Below are positions 10,130 to 22,239 of a stretch of DNA of 64,000 nucleotides, one piece after another. The stretch covers positions 930,001 through 994,000 of the forward strand of contig JAGYXB010000437.1 in NCBI GenBank assembly GCA_022495005.1. Direction: 5' to 3'. The position numbers were made by a program, and so were the translations under genes. The number at the start of each line of letters is the position of its first letter. Within the stretch, counting starts at the first letter, position 1. The notes beneath the pieces are model-generated. The model did not search any database, was not told the origin of the DNA, and saw nothing but the letters and a program-made list of their open reading frames with translations. This DNA comes from Rhyacophila brunnea (Eukaryota > Arthropoda > Insecta > Trichoptera > Rhyacophilidae).

Positions 10130-10590
10130 CACTATGTACACTCTTCTTCTCTTCTTCTTCTTCCATATCCGCCCCTTAGTTGAAGCATAATATGGACACC
10201 AGGCGGCGCCTCCAAGAATCCCTGTCTCTCGCCAGTCTTCTTGCTTAACAAAGCATAATGAACGCCAGGTCAGACCAGCATCCCGTAGCTCCGCCGTATA
10301 CACTATATATATAAAGTATTTAGCGACCTTCTAGAACGCCGAAATCCGGTCGACTTGAAGAACAGGTAAGCCAGGTTGAGGTTCTCTTATGGCATCCGCA
10401 GCATGTGGCCGAGCCAGGTCCAACGTCGCTTCTTAACTCTCAGTGTAATGAGAGGCTGCTTGGTGCGTTCCCTTATTTCTTCGTTGCTCCTAAAGTCATA
10501 CCACTGCACACCCAGTACCCAAATCAATACAATAAAGTAAGTAAAAACTTTATCACCAACCTATTAAGTCAAGGATCACAATAAAAAACT
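10130..10590 (-). pseudogene. RTE-like retrotransposon 3' fragment (copy O1)
   Basis: The minus strand matches the plus strand of 22680-23095. It reads as the post-RT region of an RTE-like element (RRWTWLGHMLRMP-type segment, then a GA- and AAG-rich tail at 10140-10165). Stop codons and shifts break the frame. Both copies contain the same non-coding 70-bp stretch with TGATCCTTGACTTAATAGGT in the middle of the coding part, so they derive from one already-interrupted source copy. Confidence 0.65.
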
Positions 10591-10779
10591 ATAAGAAAGG
10601 AATTATGAATACCTAGTGTCATGTTATTTTCATGACACACTATTTTTATGTTGACAACACTACGCAAAAAATGGACAGGAGCACGCCGGATAGTTTGTAC
10701 GCAGTTCGTCGAACTATTTTCGGCGCTAAAAACATAAAAGCGGCTTGAGAACAGAAAGGCGAGCGGCAAGGAGTCTCTC

Positions 10780-10975
10780 AGTTTTTAGCCTTCAAGCGAA
10801 GCAGACGTGTTTCTCGAGTTCCAAGTCCCGGGAACCGGGGCACATGGCCTTGATATCCTGACGTTTTGGAGACGTTGCTGAAGGCCCACTGAAGAACGTC
10901 CCCAACAGGCCAGGAGATCGAAGGTACCCCCATGGACCCGGCACGTTCAAAAACCGCGATGGAAACTGAAGAGCA
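10780..10975. other. GC-rich island of unknown origin
   Basis: About 200 bases are visibly richer in G and C than the surroundings (for example CAAGTCCCGGGAACCGGGGC). An 83-codon minus-strand frame crosses it (10778-11029) with no motif I recognise. It may be a fragment of an inserted element. Confidence 0.35.
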
Positions 10976-11319
10976 TATTTTTTTATATTTAGTATTGATT
11001 TTTGTTCTTCTTATGTTACTGTCCACCAAACTAGCCTTTGATTCGAACTAGCTTTTGATTTTAATTCTACCTATGTCTGAATATTATATCGCGTTAGGCG
11101 CTCGAATTCATTTGATAAATAATTATACAATTTTATACAATGTCGCCCGAAAGGTAAACTCATTCATTAATTATACATTTGTTGAAATTTCTCTACTTGC
11201 TTTTTATTTAATTATCCTTAACACTATTGTTTCTATGCATCATCATAGAGTGGCGCTCAAACCGAGATCATCATTTTAATTCCTTATTTATTATGTTTTT
11301 CATTAATCTAGGAACATCA

Positions 11320-11570
11320 CACGAATGAGTGTAGTAACCGGACGGGTAGCTGGGGTCTAAGAGGAAAAGTCAATCTACCCACGACCCTGCTTCCTATTTC
11401 CCCGAGTCTCATGCTATCCCTATCCTATCCCATCTCCACGCACCATACCCAGGCGCACCTGCCTACATACTTCCCTTCCAATTCCCTTCCTATCCATACA
11501 ATCCTACCCACCTCCCATATCCATACCTATTCCTCTTACCCATAAATCATACCATGATACTAGTTGAAGT
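11320..11570. other. Pyrimidine-rich stretch
   Basis: The plus strand is dominated by C and T with repeated CCTATCC, CCCATCTCC and CTTCC words. It is unlike the rest of the window. No coding frame and no exact tandem period was seen. Confidence 0.45.
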
Positions 11571-12823
11571 GTTCGTAAAAATCCCCCTACCTTATCACTA
11601 ATAATATCATAATTGTTATCCTTGACTTAATAAGTAGGATATAATATTATAATATCATAAAATTAACTTTGAATCTCAAACGCACGTACTGTTACGTCCC
11701 CAAAAAGCGGAGTAGTTTAAGTAAAATAGATTATCACTTTCACTAGTTCTTTTAGGTTTTGTAATTACGAATTTAAATAGTCTTTATACGTGTTAATGTA
11801 TTATTTGCTATTTTATTATTATACAGAGGACTATGGAAATAGGACTCTGTTAAAGTCACTTTTGTTTTGTCAGGAATAGCGAAAAGAGAGCGGAAATGTT
11901 CACAGGAGATATCAAATTGAAAAAGAAGAACTTTTGATAGATGTTTGATTTATTAAACGGAGAAGAATTACAGTTATACAAATATTACAACTGACAGAAA
12001 GCCAGCTTACAATACAAGAAGTACAGTGGTTGACAGAGAACTAACAATTTCATTACGTGCACCATGGTAGATATATGGAAAGAAATAATGTTCTAGAAAC
12101 TTCTAATTATCAACACAAATAACATTATTTTATTGTTTTGTGGTTTTTTGGAATTAATTAGAATAATTGAATGAATATTTAAATTAACAATATTATTGAC
12201 ATCAGAGAGGATGCTGTTGTTATCAGAGGAAGTTGCGTTTTCTCTTATTAGAATCTGTTATCTACTTATTGATTTTATGCATACGTACAAAAAGACCATT
12301 CGGTCAAATGTTCTGCAAACACCGTGTCATTTTGATCTCAATGGTATACTACCGTCTGTTACCGGTACAAAAGTTTACGGTGATAATGTTGACGGTGAAC
12401 TGCATACGTACAATTTCCATGTAATTTAAAATTTGAAGTCATTTCGCCTAAATTTGACTTAATGGAAAAAACCCTAGTAATATATTATTATAAAATTAGG
12501 TACTATTTAAAAAAAATATACATACATACCGTAGGTATTTATATTTTAATAAGCAGTATTTTATTATACCTATATTGGAATCTCTAACCAATTTAATTTA
12601 ACCCAATGTATGATTTGTTGACTATAATAATAATTGTAAGTACATATGTCTTTTTACCCCAAAGCTGAAAATATGTCCGTATTTTATTGGCCAAAAAACG
12701 TGCTATCCCGTCCAATCACAGTAAGTTATTGTTGAATGGCACTACGTTGAAAAAGTGGTACTCAATTGTTTTAACGATGGATTTTTAGCGACGTAAGTAA
12801 TTTTTTCGATAACTAAGGTACCT
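11571..12823. other. No clear gene; possible diverged family G piece
   Basis: 12290-12430 has weak resemblance to family G (runs such as ACGGTGAACTGCATACGTAC). The rest shows nothing identifiable. Confidence 0.35.
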
Positions 12824-12979
12824 AGACCTACAAACTTATCTGTAGAATGGCCAAAAATGGAACTACGAACTACCATTGGACGCTATTTTAAAAATTTCAT
12901 TCGAATGTCAGATTTTGTCAGATTGGGTAGTTGTCGACAGTGGCTTCCGATCCCATTCTTTGGATAAGTTTGTAGGTCT
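12824..12979. repeat. Small inverted-repeat element
   Basis: A 156-bp unit has termini AGACCTACAAACTTATC at 12824-12840 and its exact complement at 12963-12979; partial pairing (GAATGG against CCATTC) continues inward. It is non-coding. No second copy was noticed. Confidence 0.6.
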
Positions 12980-13873
12980 GTACATCAGCGTATTATTGCA
13001 TAAGTTTTGCACTGTATGTATTGTGTACGTAATATTTCGGCCGCAATTATAATTATTTTGCGTGAGTAGCTCGGGAGCCACTGTTTACTATAGCTGTTCT
13101 ATGCAAAGGACTGTTGCCAATTTAATGTGTCACGTATTGCTACACATAATACTCTGAAAAATTGCCATGTAAGAGCCCAAATGCTTTGCAATCTATTAAG
13201 TATATGAGATAGATACAAATATAATATTAAAATAACTTTTTCGTTACTAGGGGTTGTTTTATACGAAATATTGTATTAATGACAGTTCTAGAAGAGAAAA
13301 CTAAAACGTTTCTTTAATAATTAATTTAGTACGATATCAGAATATTAATTAAATATATTTGAAGCTCTTATAAACATACTAAATAAACGGGAATTTCAAC
13401 AGTTTTGACAGAAAATAAAACGTAGTTATAGCGACGCTCAGCGAGAAAAAAATGATGCAATAGGCTTCATATAAGAGCATGCTTTGAGTTACCCCATTTC
13501 CACCTATCATACCTATTATATGGAGCCCCTATTTCTGCATGGCCGCATTCCATGGCGCTATTAACACAATCACTGCTAACCTTTTAATTACCCTTTAATT
13601 ACCAAATTTAAATAACACCTTAATTACATCTAATGGCCAACGACTCCAAACGCGCCAGCCGCGGTGTTAGCACTAAATGAGTTAACGTGTCAGAATAAAG
13701 CGCCATATAACCTTGTCCCGAAACAAAACTGCATGGGACTGATGGGGTGAATATAAAAAAAGAATTTTCACTTGCTCTACCGTTATTTATCTTTAGTGAC
13801 ATGTAAGTGTCTTCTGTACCCGTGTACTGAACCTCTGTCGAAACGGAAGAGTCAGGAGTTGAAAGGGGTGAAT
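12980..13873. other. No recognisable feature
   Basis: AT-rich sequence without a supported gene or repeat. Confidence 0.45.
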
Positions 13874-14125
13874 CTAAGAATGGATCGGCATTATTTTGTC
13901 ATTTTTTTTTTCAAATGCCTCAAAGCTGGCCTTGGTTGATATTAATTCGGCGTGGTCAACCCTGGCAAACAGCTCTGCTAGGTCGGATCCCATCAGCGGG
14001 CAGTCCCAGAGGCCATCTTCAACGTCTTGCCATGTGCATTTCGGCCCATGTCCTATCAAACGAAAACCGTGCAGCTTGGCTGCAAAGTCACCATGGCTGG
14101 ACAGGAACTGGCTAACTCAGTGTGT
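13874..14125 (-). pseudogene. R1/Jockey-type non-LTR ORF2 C-terminal fragment
   Basis: The minus strand from about 14112 encodes SQFLSSHGDFAAKLHGFRL followed by a GPKCTWQDVEDGLWDCPLMG segment. This fits the 'HG-F-x-x-L-x-x-F ... C-x-C ... H-x-x-x-x-C' region found after the RNase H-like part of R1 and Jockey-group elements, with the second cysteine changed to tryptophan and the histidine lost. It continues open to about 13876 and ends near a poly-A-like run on that strand. It is 5'-truncated. It is unlike the Ra/Rb family, so at least two such families are present. Confidence 0.6.
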
Positions 14126-14399
14126 CGGTTTTAGTTGTCTCATCTGAAGCCTGCAGGACACACATAAAAAACAGATATGCTAGTCGTTCTTTTGTAGATG
14201 CCTACTATCTTGATTGCCATATTGTATTGAGTACTATCTTGTAGACTAACTCGCTGAAAGCAGTTGGAATTTTATAAATAATAATGGTAATAAATATAAA
14301 ATTTATCCTGGTATGTAATGCGTGCGCAGTAAAAGAAATCGCAATCTGCGCAATTTTAAGGATAAGTTGTTCTACTATACACCATAAGTACATACATGA

Positions 14400-14815
14400 C
14401 CCCCACAAAGGGTGGGCTGACATGGCTCTAGCCTAGGGGCCCTGGCTAATGAGGGGCCCGGCGAGGTGAGTCGAGCAGATAAGTGAGATAAACACATATC
14501 ACAAATTTGCTTTAACGGTAAAAAAAGTAGCCTGCGGTGCTATTTTTCTTCGACAATAGGTACTAGTTTTAAATTATGTGGTTGTACGATACAATTTTTA
14601 ATTGTGTATCAATACTCGACATCTCCATAATTCAAATAGATGTATTAAAATATACAATAAAACACTAAATATACACATTAATTTTACCGCGTACACCATT
14701 TTGAAAACGATACTGTAGAGCGTCACACTGCCTTTATCCTTACCGATAAGTAGGGGAACCCGCCAAAGATCCTAGCCTGGGGGCCCGCTTCATGATATGT
14801 GGCCCATGAGTACAC
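14400..14815. repeat. Non-autonomous DNA element with GGGGCCC ends (copy Z1)
   Basis: Both ends carry a G/C-rich motif (CTAGCCTAGGGGCCC at the left, CCTAGCCTGGGGGCCC at the right). The interior is AT-rich and includes TGTAGAGCGTCACACTGC, matched in inverted orientation in Z2 at 42140-42590. Similar ends are common in insect hAT-type MITEs; that assignment is inference. Confidence 0.5.
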
Positions 14816-15618
14816 ACGTTAGGTAAATATAATTAAACAGTAGGTTGATTGCAAAATCGTCCATATTCATCAACCGCCGTTTTTTATATTTTACGACTGA
14901 CTTTAAACACGATTTATTCAATAATTTTTATAACATTTTATTTTGATATTCATCCTTTCTAATAATTGTTTATTATTGTGTTTTCATAAAATAAAATATT
15001 CAATTCAAAGGTGTACAATCTGTATTACCAATTAATCGCATTTAAAATCGGGTTGTCTCGAATCATAACTTGCTTGTATTAAAAATGGACTGACTATCCC
15101 CGTTTGACTGGACTTATTATTTATATTACATCATAGTCATATAAAAAACATATCTCAAGGTAAACACTGACTAAGTGTAGACTAATATAAGAATGAGTGT
15201 TGCGAGAACGGCAAAAATGCAGATAGTATCTATTATGATATGGTGTGTCACACGCGAAAAATACCGCGTTAAAATTTTACCAATGCCAACATCTGGGCGA
15301 ACCAGCCAGTGACATAATATTTACGTTTAAAATATAAACGTTTCATATCGCCTAGCACTATTAATAAAAATATGATCAACTGTATAGAGATGTGCAATTA
15401 AAAATGATTAATATTAGGAAATCGATTTTTCGGAATCGATTTGAAATGTTTCTTTATAAAATATCATCTCAATCGTTTTTTTTGTGAACCAGTGGGAGAA
15501 TCAAATATTCGAAAAAAAATGTTATTTACGTTAAAAATTATCTTTTTAAGAGGTTCCTTGGACCTAGATAATTATAAACTAGATATAAATAATTACAATA
15601 TTAAAAGAACGTTTTATA
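14816..15618. other. No recognisable feature
   Basis: AT-rich. The 63-codon frame at 15441 is low-complexity and has no motif. Confidence 0.45.
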
Positions 15619-16075
15619 TACCACGTTTTTAAATTTTCTGTTGGAATCATATAAACTTGACAATTCTATGTATTAATAATTTAGGACAAGTACAGCAATT
15701 GTCAATAAATCATTTTTTTGCTATTTTGCAACAAACAAACAAAATATAGAATACAGAAATGTCATTTTGATTTCCATAGTAACGCACGTATATATCAATA
15801 ATTTAGTTGCTAGGACCACCCCCTTAGCAACCAATAATAGTCGATTAGATTACGGATTTATTCCGAAATAACTTTTCATACAATACAAAATTAACTGAAA
15901 ATGAATTTAATTCTACTTAAAGATGGCTAAAAGTATTAAAAGAATGCATTGGCATCGTGTTCTGATATATTCAAATGTCTGGCTAGTTAAAAGTTCGAAA
16001 AAAATCGATTGCAAGATTTGTACTGGATAAACAACCACCGGACAAACAAGAATACGAGCTAAGAAAAACGTGGTA
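15619..16075 (+). mobile_element. Family F TIR element (copy F1)
   Basis: It shares over 400 bases with copies at 19695, 48183 and 58350, including AATGCATTGGCATCGTGTTC and the end CGGACAAACAAGAATACGAGC. It lacks the outer part of the left terminal repeat. The middle contains the hairpin GTTGCTAGG...CCTTAGCAAC that is kept in all four copies. Non-coding. Confidence 0.7.
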
Positions 16076-16366
16076 ATAATGATTTTTATTTACGTTTTCA
16101 TGTGTTTACAATATCACTGTATATCATTCTCGCTTATTTTTTAAAAATATAGTTCCGCATAATATATCTTATACGAAATCCCATAGAGGTATTAAATAAA
16201 AAGAGGGGCAAGGAATCGGCTTTCTCATACAACTAAATGAAGCAGGCCAACAATAGTCGACAAATTACAAGAAAATAGCGACGCGATAAAAAAATGCAGG
16301 GCATCAGGGAGAATTTACTTTGGTCATTATAACGTACCCATATAATAAATAATGTTAACCTGGAAA

Positions 16367-16658
16367 CACAGAACAGATAATAAATAGAATACCGATAGGC
16401 AATATTCAATACGCCGCATGGTGAAGCAGGCTTTTGAATGTGTGAGTGTTCTACGAAAACTGAAGCACGCATTATGCACGTGCAATAGTGTTTGTAATAC
16501 ACCATCATTAAATGAGCGTAAATGCATAAACCGAGAGCAGTTTTTAGTATTCTTAACACGTGTGTAAGTTTAACCCGGTATCTTCCTTACTCGAGTAGGT
16601 CACCTACTATCGCCTTACCCGTTGTGTATTTCAGTTCCCATTATTTCTGAGTTCCCTG
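16367..16658. repeat. Dispersed repeat K (copy K1)
   Basis: Matches 40109-40415 in the same orientation across nearly 300 bases, for example GTGAAGCAGGCTTTTGAATG and CATAAACCGAGAGCAGTTTT. Ends CAGAACAGATAATAAAT and TTTCTGAGTTCCCTG are shared. No terminal inverted repeats and no coding region. K2 has an extra 16-base segment near 40294. Confidence 0.7.
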
Positions 16659-16787
16659 CCTGGAAATTTTGCCGCAAATTGATTACCAGCCTGCCTCACC
16701 ATACTTGCCTGCTTCACCATACTTTCATATAACCTGCCGCCCTTAGCAAAATCCCTTTATTCGAACGTAAGGCATCCAATTAACCAG

Positions 16788-17215
16788 GCTAAAAATACTT
16801 CCCGGTTTTTGGTTAACCGGTTAAAACCGTTCGATATAAAAATACAATATTTGCCATGATTAAAAATATGAGTTCTTATTATTATTAGGTAGGTATACGG
16901 CAAAAAGGACAGTCATTAAATTATTTATTTATTGTATTATCGAACATTTAACTATTCTGGAACCTAGGGTCAGGTAACACTGACCTAGTATATTGGCCTG
17001 CGTAATAAATAATCACATATAAATTATTATTTACAACGTAAAGTAATTTTGCTACCAAATTCATTTGCTGTCAATTTATTTTATTTCATTTAATTGTCTT
17101 TTTTCATTCAAATACATACTAAGATTTTTGCCGGTTAACCGAGTACAATCACACGGTTTTCGGTTATTTAAAAAAGCACAGTCATCAGGTTAGCCAGTTT
17201 CGGTTGAATACAGTA
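16788..17215. repeat. GGTTAACCGG-rich inverted-end repeat
   Basis: The left side has CCCGGTTTTTGGTTAACCGG (16801-16820). The right side has GCCGGTTAACCGAGT, then ACGGTTTTCGGTT (17132-17165). The shared GGTTAACCGG and CGGTTTT modules suggest diverged ends of one DNA transposon, but the pairing is imperfect. Confidence 0.4.
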
Positions 17216-17231
17216 TATTATTAGCTCTAGT

Positions 17232-17560
17232 CAAGGGGTCGGCAAATCGCAGCTCGCGAGCCACGTGCGGCTCTTTGGGTATTGGTGTGCGGCTCTTCGC
17301 CAAATTCCTAATTAACATTTTTTACAAAAAGGTATAATTGTTGTCGTTTTAAATCCGCCCATTGCAAAAGTCGACAAATTAAATTTTTCTCCATTTTATA
17401 TTGACACGAGCACTTTTGAAATAGTTTTTTTTGTGGCTTTAACAAGCAAAGAGCTATGTAGCTCCAAATTTGTAGATCTTGCCACCTTGAGGATTTGGAG
17501 AGAGAAAAATACAATTTAATTTCACAACACAGCGAAGTGCTCTACAAGATCTACATAATA
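17232..17560 (-). mobile_element. hAT transposon remnant
   Basis: Starts CAAGGGGTCGGCAAATCGC followed by CTCGCGAGCCACGTGCGGCT, the signature terminus of a widespread hAT group (CAGGGGTCGGCAAA...). A minus-strand frame of 68 codons ends in the terminal region and may be the last part of a transposase, but I cannot confirm it. The other terminus is not seen. Confidence 0.6.
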
Positions 17561-18652
17561 AGGTAGATACTATGATTTTTAATACATGGTATAGCTTTTC
17601 GAACTCATATTCGAGTCTACATAATATTTATTTGAACAATCATTTTCAAACATGAACAAGAGACCAAACTAAACCAAACTAGACCAAACGAAACAAGAAC
17701 AAGCTTTAGAGAAGCCAATTAACCGATGAGAATTTGGAGTCTCGCCTAAATTTCGCCTAGCCACGATCGTTTTAGCCCATGCCTTAACTGAGGTATAGCC
17801 TTAATACACATTGAAAAAATCATACATTTTTTTATAAACTAACGAATTTGAATCCGCGATACATGGCTTTGCATTTATATAAAGACGTCGATTTAGGCAC
17901 TAGGCCACCGTGGGAACTTATAGAAAACTCTAAGGTCACCCTTCTCAAATGAAATTGAAAATGGTTTATTTTAATATTATGGTTTTATTACTTATATAAT
18001 AAAAAAGAACGATTAAATTTATTTCACGTAGATGTGAATATATTCTACTCTTTTTTTGAATCGTTCGAATCGATTCAAAGAATCGATCTTTTTGCAATAA
18101 TCGAACATCACTAACGCTACAACGGCTTGTGAAAACGTTCCTCGTAATAGATTTTATATCAAGTCGTTAAATTTACAATTGGACTGTTTCTTCTCAATAT
18201 GAGATTTTAAACATTAAATACAGTTTTAGATAGAATTCGGGAGAAGTAACAGGTGTTAAAAATAAAATGTAGAACACGGCGTTAAGCATAATACTAAAAT
18301 ACTAATAAAATCGATGATGATTTCTTGATGAAAGAAGGAATTTTTTATTGAAGGAGATTACTTTAAAGAGATATAAATTTTATCGGTTATCATTAAATAC
18401 CTTCTACACGATCGTTAATGGAAACATTAATGCTATACTTCAGTTGAGGCATGATCTAAAAAGATCGTGACTAGGCGATGCGCGGATTGCGCAAATGACG
18501 CGAGCCGAACGAAATATATTTTATCATAAAAATTCAACATGCGTCCATTTAATGTTATGTTATTGTTATATTAGTAATAATAATAGTATATTCATTGACA
18601 TGTTTCCGTTTTCAAGTAAATGGGTAACGTTTTTTCGTCACCATTACACGAT
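17561..18652. other. No recognisable feature
   Basis: AT-rich sequence, no supported gene or repeat. Confidence 0.45.
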
Positions 18653-19142
18653 TTAAGGGGGGACATGCTCAGCGTACGGTACATGTTCAAACACGCTCGT
18701 TAACATGATCTTACTCCCTACTTCAATTTTGGTTTGTCAATTTATGGCTACCACTAGGGAATGACAAAAGAAATGGCGTATTTAAAAAAAACACTACCTT
18801 ATTCTTAGGTCAATAATTATTATAAAGCAATCATTATTCATAGAATGTTTATCACACTTGAATGGTCAAAGACATAGCTTATAATTAGTATCTTTAGAAT
18901 TATCTTCAAATGTGTTAATGTTGTCCATTTTTTGAATAATGAAATGCCTAATTCTTGTCAAATTTGGGATCACAGAGATTATCAATATAATTTTTTATCG
19001 TAAATATTTTACAAAAATCATCTCGTCATAAATTATACTAATAGTTTTATAAATGCGTTTAAAAATTAATAAATGTAAAAAATCTTAATACCGCTGCACA
19101 TTCATGTACTGAAATATGACTATATCCTAAAACATTAGAGCG
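18653..19142. mobile_element. TTAA-site element, truncated copy B
   Basis: TTAA at 18653-18656 is followed by GGGGGGACATGCTCAGCG, then TACATGTTCAAACACGCTCG and the family interior (TACGCCATTT-type block, TTGAATGGTCAAAGACATAG). Homology stops abruptly at 19142, where family H sequence begins, so the right third is missing. Confidence 0.7.
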
Positions 19143-19694
19143 AGATTAACTATATTTGTTGTCACTGTATTTGCTATTGGCTAATACGCATAGTGCGTGA
19201 AGATGCCGAAAGACAAAACCTAGGTCGCAAAAATGATTTAAATGAAATAGTACAAAACTCAAAACAATTTACATTCAAATTCCATCAAGTATCCACTGTC
19301 GATTGTATTAATTTTTCTGTTATAGAATATGATTGTTAGCCAAATATAGAAAATAATGTGTCATTTTTAAATATATTCGATTGTGCAGTGACTTTGGCGA
19401 AAATAATAAATGAAGACGTCACACAATGTCCATTATGCGATATCATGCATCGGGAATTTATAGCAATATCACCTTTATTGTAAAGGCGTTAGAACAGTGT
19501 TTCTAGTATCGATATTCATTTGAGCGAACCCGTTCGAACCAAACCATTCGGCAGACCCGACAAAAAGCATCGGGAATTTATAGCAATATCACCTTTATTG
19601 TAAACGGCGTTAGATCAGATTGTGCCTTTCGGCAGACCCGACAAATAAGTGAGTGTCTTTTTTTCCAGATGCTTCGTCCATATTAATGACATTG
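19143..19694 (+). pseudogene. Family H element (copy H2) with a degraded coding segment
   Basis: A frame across about 19150-19485, with one TAG near 19340, reads as a plausible protein: CCHCICYWLIRIVREDAERQ, then NLGRKNDLNEIVQNSKQF and FKFHQVSTVDCINFSVIEYD, and after the stop FLNIFDCAVTLAKIINEDV and TQCPLCDIMHREF. Cysteine pairs (CCHC, CPLC) could be zinc-binding. I do not recognise the family. The 3' part repeats the H1 sequence, including its two internal direct repeats, and ends in TTAATGACATTG, the H terminal repeat. H1 lacks the coding segment and looks like a deletion derivative of an H2-like element. Confidence 0.5.
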
Positions 19695-20112
19695 GCTCGT
19701 ATTCTTTTTCCAGTACAAATCTTGCAATCCATTTTTAACTAACTTCCCGACTAACTAGACATTTAAAACTTTTAGAATATATCAGAACACGATGCCAATG
19801 CATTCTTTTAATACTTTTAGCCATCTATAAGCAGAATTGAATTCATTTTCAGTTAATTCAGTTTTGTATGTATATAGTTATTTCAGAAAAATCCGTAAAA
19901 AGTAAAAGACTATAATTGGTTGCTAGGGGATGTTCCTAGCAACTAAATTAATAATATATACGTGCGTTACTATGGAAATCAAAATGAAATGTCAAAATAA
20001 TATTTCAGTATTCTATATTTATTATTGGTTTGTTTGTTTTTTATTTACTTCATATCAAGTACAAGTTTGAGCATATTGAGCATAATAATTCAATAGAGAA
20101 TTTAAAAATGTA
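19695..20112 (-). mobile_element. Family F TIR element (copy F2)
   Basis: Minus-orientation copy starting inside the terminal repeat at GCTCGTATTC directly against the H2 end, and stopping near 20112. It keeps the central hairpin GTTGCTAGGGGATGTTCCTAGCAAC region (9-bp stem) in full. The outer left terminus is missing at the H2 junction. Confidence 0.65.
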
Positions 20113-21579
20113 GTACATAAAAAGTTCTTTTTATCTTGTAATTATTTCTTGATTTATTGTTTACTTATTATTCTAATTTATTCTATATTTTTCAATTACT
20201 ATTATAAGTATCCGAATCAACTTGGTTGAACATATTGGATAACCGGTCCCTTGCTATATATCATTGTATTTTATCGGAAGTTTTAATAATCCAACAAGAG
20301 TTTTGTTTACTTTGGCACTCCGGCATCAATGTCAAAGCTGTTTGATAGTGAAGTATATCAACAGTTGCTAAATTAACTTCACAATGCCTCACATAAATTT
20401 AATAGTGGGGCTATAGAGTAATTAATTATTTAGATAATATAAAGTTTTACTATTATTAACGAAATAACGCGCGCTAAAATAGGATATTTTAGATTGCCGT
20501 ATGACAGTTTTTCTCAAATTGTGGTACGCGTAGTCTATGTTGGTACGCAAAATATTTTAATGAGTGCACTGTTAAGTTTTATTCCATAATAGTATTTGAC
20601 TTATCAATAAACTGGCGGTGTATTAATTGGCAACCGTATTAATTTGGCTCCTTAAATAGATGGGAGAAATAAATAGATGTTACGATTTCATACAGAAAGT
20701 AGACGAAGAATTTATCTTTTATTTAGTAGTTTAATACATTTTGCTCTTAATAAAATGTTTTTATTATGGATTGAGAATTACAATGCCTGAGGCGTTAGGT
20801 ATATAAAAATAAAAGAACTCTCTTCTTGCTGAAACTTCAACATATGCACAATTAAATCATTATTTACGTGTGCGTATTTAAATTCTCACCAAGTATTAAA
20901 TAATAATATAATAATTTAAATATAAATAATAATATTAAATATATATTTTAAAAAGTAGGTACTGTCATTTCCCTCCATTTTTCGTAAGTAAAACACTCTG
21001 TCACTTTGCTTCGTTGTATGGATTTTCGTCTGGATTTAGGAGTTGGAGGTGGACAAATAACACACCGAAATTGTGGTGGAAACGGCAAGGTATATTTACG
21101 TTAATATATTCTAAATGGTTACATTTTCATACAAATTCTTTTCAATTTAATTTTGACGGATAGCGAGGTTACCACTGCTTACTGCGTTGCTGTCAAAAAT
21201 TCTTCTCCCGCTAAAACAAACCATCGCTTACGAGCGGTAAAAATGCGGCGTTGCCGTTCGTATTTTTTTTAACGGCATTCAGACAATGTTGCCGGTCAGA
21301 TATTTAACAAAATTTATTTATTTTTGCAATCAACCCTTACTATTTGTTGATTTGATATCGATTTGGGCCTCAGGGTCACAGAGACATCCCCAAATGGGGG
21401 CCATTTGAGAAGGTAACAGTACCTATAACTTACGAACGTTTTTTTTTCATTTTCTAATTTCATTAGTTTGCGTGGCGCCTAGTTGTCCCGGCGCCGAATC
21501 GTAAACCCAAAATAATTTAGACATTATTATATTTTTTAACCATGTTCTTTACTAGAGTGTATAATAATTGGCACGCACA
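20113..21579. other. No gene; a hAT-like end at about 20505
   Basis: CAGTTTTTCTCAAATTGTGG at 20507-20526 resembles the common hAT terminus CAGTGNTTCTCAAACT. No matching second end was found. The rest is AT-rich with nothing identified. Confidence 0.35.
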
Positions 21580-22237
21580 TTAACATTATTTTACTCCCTA
21601 CTTCAATTACAGTTTGTCAATTTATGGTAAGGCCTTATGTTGTAGCTTAACCACTGGGGAATGCCAAAAGAAATGGCGTATTTAAAAAAAACACTACCTT
21701 ATTTTTAGGTCAATAATTAATATAAAGCAATCAATATTCGTAGGATGTTTATCACACTTGAATGGTCAAAGACATAACTTGTAATCAGTATCTTTAGAAT
21801 TATCTTCAATTGTGTTAATCTTGCCCATTTTTAGAATAAAAAAATGCCTAATTCTTGTCAAATTTGGGATAACAGAGATTATCAATATAATTTTTTGTCG
21901 TAAATATTTCACTTTAATAATTTCGACATAAATTACACTGATGGTTTTATAAATGCGTTTAAAAATTAATAAACGTAAAAAATCTTAACACCACTGCACA
22001 GTTATGTACTGAAATATGACTATATTCTAAAACATTAGAGCGAAAGGTTTAAAAGAATACTATTTTATGTAATAAAAATACTTATGACGTCATCAAATGT
22101 TTAAAATAAATATGAAGGATAATAAGGCTTCAAAATTATATAAATAGATTATCTACAACGTTTAAGAAATGTCCAGGATCATGCTTTTAAAATAGAACGA
22201 AAACTCCATTTTGACCTACGCTGAGCATGTCCGCACG
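21580..22237. mobile_element. TTAA-site element, copy C
   Basis: Collinear with copies A and E (ACTCCCTACTTCAATT, GGTCAAAGACATAACTTGTA, and the right terminal repeat ending CTACGCTGAGCATGTCCGC). The outer left repeat is lost and no TTAA is visible next to the right end. Non-coding. Confidence 0.7.
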
Positions 22238-22239
22238 CC

